Positions 59,384-64,000 of a stretch of DNA of 64,000 nt are shown here, one piece after another; the stretch's first letter is position 1, and every line of letters begins with the position of its first letter. Location: NCBI RefSeq assembly GCF_003010965.1, contig NZ_PGGM01000001.1:124001-188000 (forward strand). Reading direction: 5' to 3'. Origin of the DNA: Phyllobacterium sophorae (GTDB lineage Bacteria > Pseudomonadota > Alphaproteobacteria > Rhizobiales > Rhizobiaceae). Both the position numbers and the translations under genes were made by a program. The notes under the pieces were generated by a model. That model did no database searches and was not told the DNA's origin. It saw only the letters and a program-made list of their open reading frames with translations.

Positions 59384-60777
59384 GCGTGGAGCAGGGCACC
59401 AAACGGCCTTTCGGCAAGAAACGGAAACCGGCGGATTATATCGATGCGGAAGACCGTCCAGGTCTTGCCGCTCGGCAAGTTGCAACGCGCCTCCTCGGCG
59501 CGGTCATCGAGAAGCACACATCGCTTGATGGCCTGACCGACAACAGCAATGGCCATCCGCAATATATGGCGCTTGATGACCGAGACCGGTCGCTGGTTCG
59601 GGCAATCCTTGGCGCGGCCTTGCGCAATCGCGGCACGATCGAAGCGGCCATCGGCCGGCTGATCGACCGGCCATTGCCGGAGAATGCGGTTGCCCTGCGG
59701 CATCTGCTGCATGTCGCCGCAGCGCAAATTCTCTATCTTGATTTGCCTGACCGTGCTGCGGTCGATCTGGCCGTGACTGCCGCGAACAATGATCCGCGCA
59801 ATCGCCGTTTCGCCTCGATGGTCAATGCGGTATTGCGCCGGCTTTCCCGAGAAAAGGACTTGGCAGGCGAGAAGGAAAACTTCGTGGCGGAAGCGAGCAA
59901 TGTTCCGGCATGGTTCGAAGACAGTCTTGTTGCTGCCTATGGCAAGGACAAGACCAGGGCGATTCTCGACATCCAGAGCAAGGAGCCGCCGATCGACCTG
60001 ACGGTCAAAGGCGACGCGCGGGAATGGGCGGAAGAACTCGGCGGCATCGCGCTGCCGACCGGTTCCGTGCGCCTCGCGACGGTCGACGGCGCTTTGACCG
60101 GCCTTCCCGGCTTTGCCGAAGGTGAGTGGTGGGTCCAGGACACGGCCGCAAGCCTGCCGGCAAAGCTCTTCGGTGACATCAAAGGCAAGCGCGTTGCTGA
60201 TCTTTGCGCGGCTCCAGGCGGCAAGACCGCCCAGCTCGCATTCGCCGGCGCCAACGTGACCGCGCTTGACCTTTCAGCCAACCGTCTCAAGCGCCTGCGA
60301 TCCAATCTCGAACGTCTGCAGCTTTCCGCCGAGACCGTCGAAGCCAATCTCTCTGCCTATCAGCCAGCCGAACCCTTCGACGCAATCCTCCTTGACGCAC
60401 CCTGCTCGTCGACGGGAACGGTGCGGCGTCATCCGGACGTGCCATGGACGAAGACGCCCGAAGATATACGCAAGCTGGCGCAGCTACAGGCGAAGCTTCT
60501 CGACCATGCGGTGACGATTGTCCGTCCCGGCGGCATTGTCGTCTTTTCAAACTGCTCGCTCGATCCGCTCGAAGGCGAGAAAGTCGCTCATGATCTTCTC
60601 GCCAAGAACCCTGCCATCGAGCTCGTTCCGGTAACGAAGGACGAAGTGGGCGGCCTCGCGGAGTTGATCACGAAGGAAGGCTTTGTCCGCTCCACTCCGG
60701 CTGATCTTCGCCACGACAATCCGGCACTTTCCGGCATGGACGGTTTCTTCGCCGCCCGTTTCAAACGGAAATACTAA
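59374..60777 (+). CDS. rsmB: 16S rRNA (cytosine-967-C5)-methyltransferase RsmB
   Basis: The 467-residue protein joins a NusB-like N-terminal domain ([36 protein letters not shown] segment) to a SAM methyltransferase: [16 protein letters not shown], with the two catalytic cysteines in DAPCSSTG and FSNCSLDP. It methylates C967 of 16S rRNA. It overlaps htpX; ATG 59374 and 59380 are both possible starts. It lacks a paired fmt gene nearby. Confidence 0.92.
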   Translation: MGMSVEQGTKRPFGKKRKPADYIDAEDRPGLAARQVATRLLGAVIEKHTSLDGLTDNSNGHPQYMALDDRDRSLVRAILGAALRNRGTIEAAIGRLIDRPLPENAVALRHLLHVAAAQILYLDLPDRAAVDLAVTAANNDPRNRRFASMVNAVLRRLSREKDLAGEKENFVAEASNVPAWFEDSLVAAYGKDKTRAILDIQSKEPPIDLTVKGDAREWAEELGGIALPTGSVRLATVDGALTGLPGFAEGEWWVQDTAASLPAKLFGDIKGKRVADLCAAPGGKTAQLAFAGANVTALDLSANRLKRLRSNLERLQLSAETVEANLSAYQPAEPFDAILLDAPCSSTGTVRRHPDVPWTKTPEDIRKLAQLQAKLLDHAVTIVRPGGIVVFSNCSLDPLEGEKVAHDLLAKNPAIELVPVTKDEVGGLAELITKEGFVRSTPADLRHDNPALSGMDGFFAARFKRKY

Positions 60778-60949
60778 AATTTTAACCGTTTTGGTTGCAT
60801 AGTTGTCCTTTGTCGACGACGATTCGAAGCAATAACAATGATCTCAGGGTTTCGAAGCACAGCCATGCGGCGGGGAATATCTTTCGCGCCAGCGTATGAC
60901 AATGCCCTGAACCTCGCCGGGCCCCGGCGAAATGAGGAAATGCTGCCAC

Positions 60950-62659
60950 ATGGTCGCGCTTAGCGAAACACCGCAATTGTGGGGACTTGCAACAGCGCAA
61001 TTGTGGCGCCGGTTCCGCAGGCGTGTGCGCATGGGGCCGCTTTATCGCTGGCGTTTTACCGGTTTCACACCGGAACGGGTACTCATCGCGCCGCAGGACC
61101 TTCGACCAGCCGATCCACAACTTGCTGAAGAGTTCTACCACGGCCGCTTTGCCCTTGCTGGCAAGGTGGTGGAGACGGGCGGGCGCTCGCCATTCCTGGT
61201 TGAACCGCCCAATGCCGCTTGGCAGGCCGCGCTGCACAATTTCGGCTGGCTGCGCAACTTGCGCGCCGCCGGCACTGAACTTGCCACAGCCAATGCCCGC
61301 GCGCTGCTCAGCGACTGGATCACCACCCATGGCCGCTCGATTGGCGGCCCCGCCTGGGCACCCGAAGTCACGGCGCAACGCATTATCGCCTGGCTGCAGC
61401 ATTCGAGCCTTATCCTCGCGGGAGCTGACCTGCGCGCCTACCGCCAATTCATGCGCTCGCTTGCCATGCAGGTGCGCTATCTGCGCACGATGGCGGCGGT
61501 GATGGATGACGGGGAAGAAAAACTGCGGGCCCGCATCGCCTTGGCCCTTGCCGCCTTGGCCTTGCCCGTCGCGTCGAGCACCAGCCGTTCGGCCCGGCGC
61601 AATCTGGAATTCGAATTGATCCGGCAGATCCTCCCGGATGGCGGCCACATATCACGGAATCCGCTGACGATTCTTGAGTTGCTGGCAGACCTCTTGCCGT
61701 TACGCCAGACCTACGCAAGCGGCCAGGAAGCCCCCCCGAAAGCACTCATCGAAGCGATTGAGCGGATGCTGCCCGCGCTGCGCTTCTTCCGCCATCACGA
61801 TGGAAGCCTGGCCTTGTTCAACGGAGTCGGTGCAACCATGCCGGAGCGGGTCATCGCCGTGCTGCGCCATGACGATATCGGCGGTCTGCCGCTCATACAC
61901 GCGGCACATTCAGGCTACGAGCGCCTGTCGATGGATTCCACCACCATCATCGCCGATACGGGACTTGCACCGCCGGTTACAGCATCGCGCGACGCCCATG
62001 CCGGTTGCCTTTCCTTCGAAATGTCGTCCGGGCGCAACCGCTATATCGTCAACGCCGGCGTCGACCGCTATGGCCCTCCGGAGTTCCGCCCGCTGGCGCG
62101 CTCCACTGCCGCGCATTCGACAGCGACGATCAACGACACGTCGTCGTGCCGCTTCAGCGCTACACCGGGTCTGTCGACGATGATCGGCACACCGATAATT
62201 GCGGGCCCGACAAAGGTCAATATTGAGCGGATCGAACGGGAAGGCGCCGTTGGTTTTGTCGCCAACCACAATGGTTATGTCCGGCCTTTCGGCATTTATC
62301 ACGAGCGTCAGATCGTCCTGTCGCACAGTGGCAGCGTCATCGAAGGTATCGACAGCTTCTTTGCCGCAGGGCGCAATCCACTGCGCGATACTGGCGCGGA
62401 GGATGTTGTCATCCGCTTCCACCTGCATCCTTCCGTCAACGTTACCGTCGATGAAAATGGTCTGATCATACTGCAGGCGGAGAACGATGATATCTGGATG
62501 TTCTCGGCAACGGTCCAGCCATTCATTGAAGATTCGCTGTTCTTTGCCGGATTTCGTGGTCCAGTAAAAACCCGGCAGATCACCCTTTCGCTCAACGCCT
62601 CCGAGCGTTCCGACGTCGAGTGGCAGTTTACGCGGACAACACTTGGGGTTTATGGGTAA
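60950..62659 (+). CDS. Heparinase II/III-like protein
   Basis: About 569 residues. The N-terminal helical (alpha/alpha toroid-like) half (LRNLRAAGTELATANARALLSDWITTHGR, WAPEVTAQRIIAWLQHSSLIL) and the C-terminal beta half (RNRYIVNAGVDRYGP, HNGYVRPFGIYHERQIVLS) fit the heparinase II/III family, a polysaccharide lyase fold. Its substrate in rhizobia is not known; it is cytoplasmic by the lack of a signal peptide. ATG 60950 is preferred, as GAGGAAA lies upstream. It follows rsmB as in relatives, where purH usually comes next; here it does not. Confidence 0.85.
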   Translation: MVALSETPQLWGLATAQLWRRFRRRVRMGPLYRWRFTGFTPERVLIAPQDLRPADPQLAEEFYHGRFALAGKVVETGGRSPFLVEPPNAAWQAALHNFGWLRNLRAAGTELATANARALLSDWITTHGRSIGGPAWAPEVTAQRIIAWLQHSSLILAGADLRAYRQFMRSLAMQVRYLRTMAAVMDDGEEKLRARIALALAALALPVASSTSRSARRNLEFELIRQILPDGGHISRNPLTILELLADLLPLRQTYASGQEAPPKALIEAIERMLPALRFFRHHDGSLALFNGVGATMPERVIAVLRHDDIGGLPLIHAAHSGYERLSMDSTTIIADTGLAPPVTASRDAHAGCLSFEMSSGRNRYIVNAGVDRYGPPEFRPLARSTAAHSTATINDTSSCRFSATPGLSTMIGTPIIAGPTKVNIERIEREGAVGFVANHNGYVRPFGIYHERQIVLSHSGSVIEGIDSFFAAGRNPLRDTGAEDVVIRFHLHPSVNVTVDENGLIILQAENDDIWMFSATVQPFIEDSLFFAGFRGPVKTRQITLSLNASERSDVEWQFTRTTLGVYG

Positions 62660-62689
62660 GTTTACGCCCGCTTGCTTGCTGTCAGGCAG

Positions 62690-62954
62690 GCACACTTGTT
62701 TCCCCACCGGTCATCCCTGATCGGACGCCCATCCGACACAGCTCGTGATATTGTCCCGGGTCATAGCCCAAGGCCAGTACCTCGGCCTTGGGGTTGGCCC
62801 TCTTGGCTTCGGATTCCCGCGCCTTTGGCCAAGGCCACGAAGAAGGGGTTGCCCATCGAGCCAAGCGTGATGCCGATCTTGTTGAGGCTTTCGAAACGGC
62901 CGGTGTGGTGGCCAAGGCAATTGCAGAGGGGATCAAAAATGCTTGTCTAACCAT
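62690..62954 (-). pseudogene. Fragment of a sugar-binding ABC protein, frameshifted
   Basis: Remnants of the N-terminus of a periplasmic sugar-binding protein lie in two frames. One holds KIGITLGSMGNPFFVALAKG (about 62822-62887); another holds EAKRANPKAEVLALGYD (about 62765-62815). One extra base in the CCC run at 62816-62818 accounts for the second shift. A ribosome site (AGGGAGAATT) and ATG 62954 remain, opening a third frame. Reading then runs into unrelated residues and a stop, so only about 60-70 codons of the original gene are left. Confidence 0.7.
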
Positions 62955-63133
62955 GATAATTCTCCCTGGTGCGCAATACTTTGAACCTTCATAAGCGTGG
63001 ATTTTCCCGCGCCGTTCTCGCCCATCAGGGCGTGCACTTCACCCGGATAAAGCGTGAGCAGCACATTTGTCAGCGCTTTCACCCCGACAAAGGTTTTCGA
63101 GACATTTCGCATTTCCAAAATGGGATCAGTCAT
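62933..63133 (-). pseudogene. Truncated sugar ABC transporter ATPase
   Basis: The gene begins as a normal sugar ABC ATPase: [19 protein letters not shown], then [20 protein letters not shown] with the complete Walker A (about residues 38-48). At codon 50 homology stops and 16 unrelated residues lead to a stop at 62933. Both ATPase halves normally total about 500 residues; the signature and Walker B are gone. It is 32 nt after the binding-protein gene, so it was once the second gene of a sugar transporter operon (rhaSTPQ-like order). Confidence 0.8.
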
Positions 63134-63165
63134 GGTCTCGTCCCTGTGAACTGAGGCGGTAACCT

Positions 63166-64000
63166 TCAGAACTTGAACTCGGCGAGATTGGCTGGCGTTA
63201 CGATTTTCGCCGGTCCGAGAATGAGTTCTCCCGCCGCGCCGATCGTGTATTCGCCGAGGCGGCCTGCCTTGAATGTCTCGCCTGACTTTCCGCTGATCTT
63301 GCACTGCGCCAGCGCCTGCGCGGTCTGGTAAGTCAGGTATCCGAGGTCGGAAACGTTCCACCAGATATCCTGTGCACTCCCTTCCTTGATGTATTTGGAG
63401 ATCAGCGTGGCCGGTGCGAGACCAGTCAATTTGACCTTACCCGTCAATCCCGCTTCCTCGAGCGCGCGGGCTGCAGCGGGCAAGCCGATGCCCGCCGGGA
63501 CGATGATGGCCTTGAGGTCGGGGAAAGCCTGGACCAGGGCAAGGGCCTGCTGTTGGTTGACCTGTTCGCTTTCTTCGCCATAAGCGACCTGGGCAAGCTT
63601 CAAATTGGCGAATTTCGGATCTGCCGCCAGCTTTTCCTTGATGAATTCGATCCAGGCATTCTGGTTTGTCGCTGTCGGTGTCGAGGAAAGAATGGCGAAT
63701 TCACCCTCGCCCCCCGTGAGGTCGTAAGCACTTTGCAGCATCATCTCGGCCAGGCTGTCTCCCTTCGCCTGATTGACGAAGATGGAGCGGGCACTGGCAG
63801 CAACATCTGAATCATAAGAGATGACGCGCACCCCTTGCTTGGCCGCGCGTTTCAATGCAGGAGCGACAGCATTTGCATCATTGCCGGAAATGGCGATCAC
63901 GCCCACCTGTTGCGACACCAGACTGTTGATGAATTCGATCTGCGCTTCGGCCGTTCCTTGCGATGGCGCTACCTGAATCAGCTTGCCGCCGATTTCTTTC
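63166..64000 (-). CDS. Sugar ABC transporter substrate-binding protein (RhaS-like), partial
   Basis: The visible part (278 residues, C-terminal) is a periplasmic-binding-protein type 1 of the rhamnose/ribose family: [55 protein letters not shown] [20 protein letters not shown] and [20 protein letters not shown]. The frame is open to the window edge, so the start and signal peptide lie beyond 64000. The resemblance to RhaS suggests rhamnose or a related sugar. The gene itself looks intact, but its ATPase downstream is truncated, so uptake cannot work unless another ATPase serves. Confidence 0.85.
   Translation of the reverse strand, partial: KEIGGKLIQVAPSQGTAEAQIEFINSLVSQQVGVIAISGNDANAVAPALKRAAKQGVRVISYDSDVAASARSIFVNQAKGDSLAEMMLQSAYDLTGGEGEFAILSSTPTATNQNAWIEFIKEKLAADPKFANLKLAQVAYGEESEQVNQQQALALVQAFPDLKAIIVPAGIGLPAAARALEEAGLTGKVKLTGLAPATLISKYIKEGSAQDIWWNVSDLGYLTYQTAQALAQCKISGKSGETFKAGRLGEYTIGAAGELILGPAKIVTPANLAEFKF

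Noticed and set aside
58325-59485. 386-codon frame opposite htpX and the rsmB start
   Set aside because: Shadow frame, with His/Gly-rich composition and no domain, crossing two certain genes.

Overview
The window looks like chromosomal DNA of an alphaproteobacterium of the order Hyphomicrobiales (Rhizobiales), closest in flavour to the Phyllobacteriaceae/Brucellaceae. Supporting signs are the PhyR-NepR-EcfG general stress locus, an imuA-imuB-dnaE2 cassette with a GAAC-N7-GAAC LexA box, the Ala/Lys-rich N-terminal extension on the ATP synthase beta subunit, small families such as DUF6074, DUF768, DUF3309 and DUF1328, and the gene orders envC-ctpA-YibQ-like-rppH / atpHAGDC / priA / transaldolase, leuS-lptE, and SDHAF4-htpX-rsmB-heparinase. 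No rRNA, tRNA, CRISPR array, insertion sequence or prophage was recognised.

Layout. 0-3 kb: sparse accessory DNA with a P-loop kinase-like gene, a small exported protein behind an EcfG-type promoter, and two small hypotheticals. 3-8.4 kb: a catabolic group (SDR dehydrogenase, an MFS carrier broken by a one-base frameshift, an M29 aminopeptidase, a saccharopine-dehydrogenase-like enzyme and a divergent Lrp/AsnC regulator). 8.4-14 kb: the SOS mutagenesis cassette imuA-imuB-dnaE2. 14-26 kb: a general stress response island holding the regulators (nepR-ecfG divergent from phyR, two HWE/HisKA_2-type kinases, a Crp/Fnr regulator, and a receiver protein with Glu in place of the phospho-acceptor Asp). 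Around them lie small stress or membrane genes (CsbD, DUF3309, DUF883, DUF1328, a 73-residue protein). Seven of the eight GGAAC-N16-(C/T)GTT promoters found in the window sit here, each just upstream of a gene; the eighth is at 1.5 kb.

26-28 kb: two glycosyltransferases (GT39-like and GT2) with overlapping 3' ends. 28-41.8 kb: core envelope and energy genes: envC, ctpA, a YibQ-like polysaccharide deacetylase, rppH, the F1 ATP synthase operon atpHAGDC, priA and a transaldolase-like aldolase. 41.8-46.7 kb: a sulfonate uptake and desulfonation operon (ssuA-ssuD-ssuC-ssuB plus a 2-oxoglutarate oxygenase). 46.8-56 kb: an AAA ATPase, lptE, leuS, a YggS-type PLP protein, an M15-like peptidase, acs and cfa. 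56-62.7 kb: a MATE efflux gene behind a striking leader (22-codon ORF with a perfect 13-nt Shine-Dalgarno, then a strong terminator), an SDHAF4-like gene, htpX, rsmB and a heparinase-like gene. 62.7-64 kb: a sugar ABC transporter region in decay, with a substrate-binding gene running off the right edge, an ATPase cut off just after Walker A, and a frameshifted fragment of another binding protein.

The points most worth following up are the dense EcfG promoter set with back-to-back promoters, the Glu-substituted receiver overlapping ecfG tail to tail, and the leader-peptide/terminator arrangement ahead of the MATE gene.
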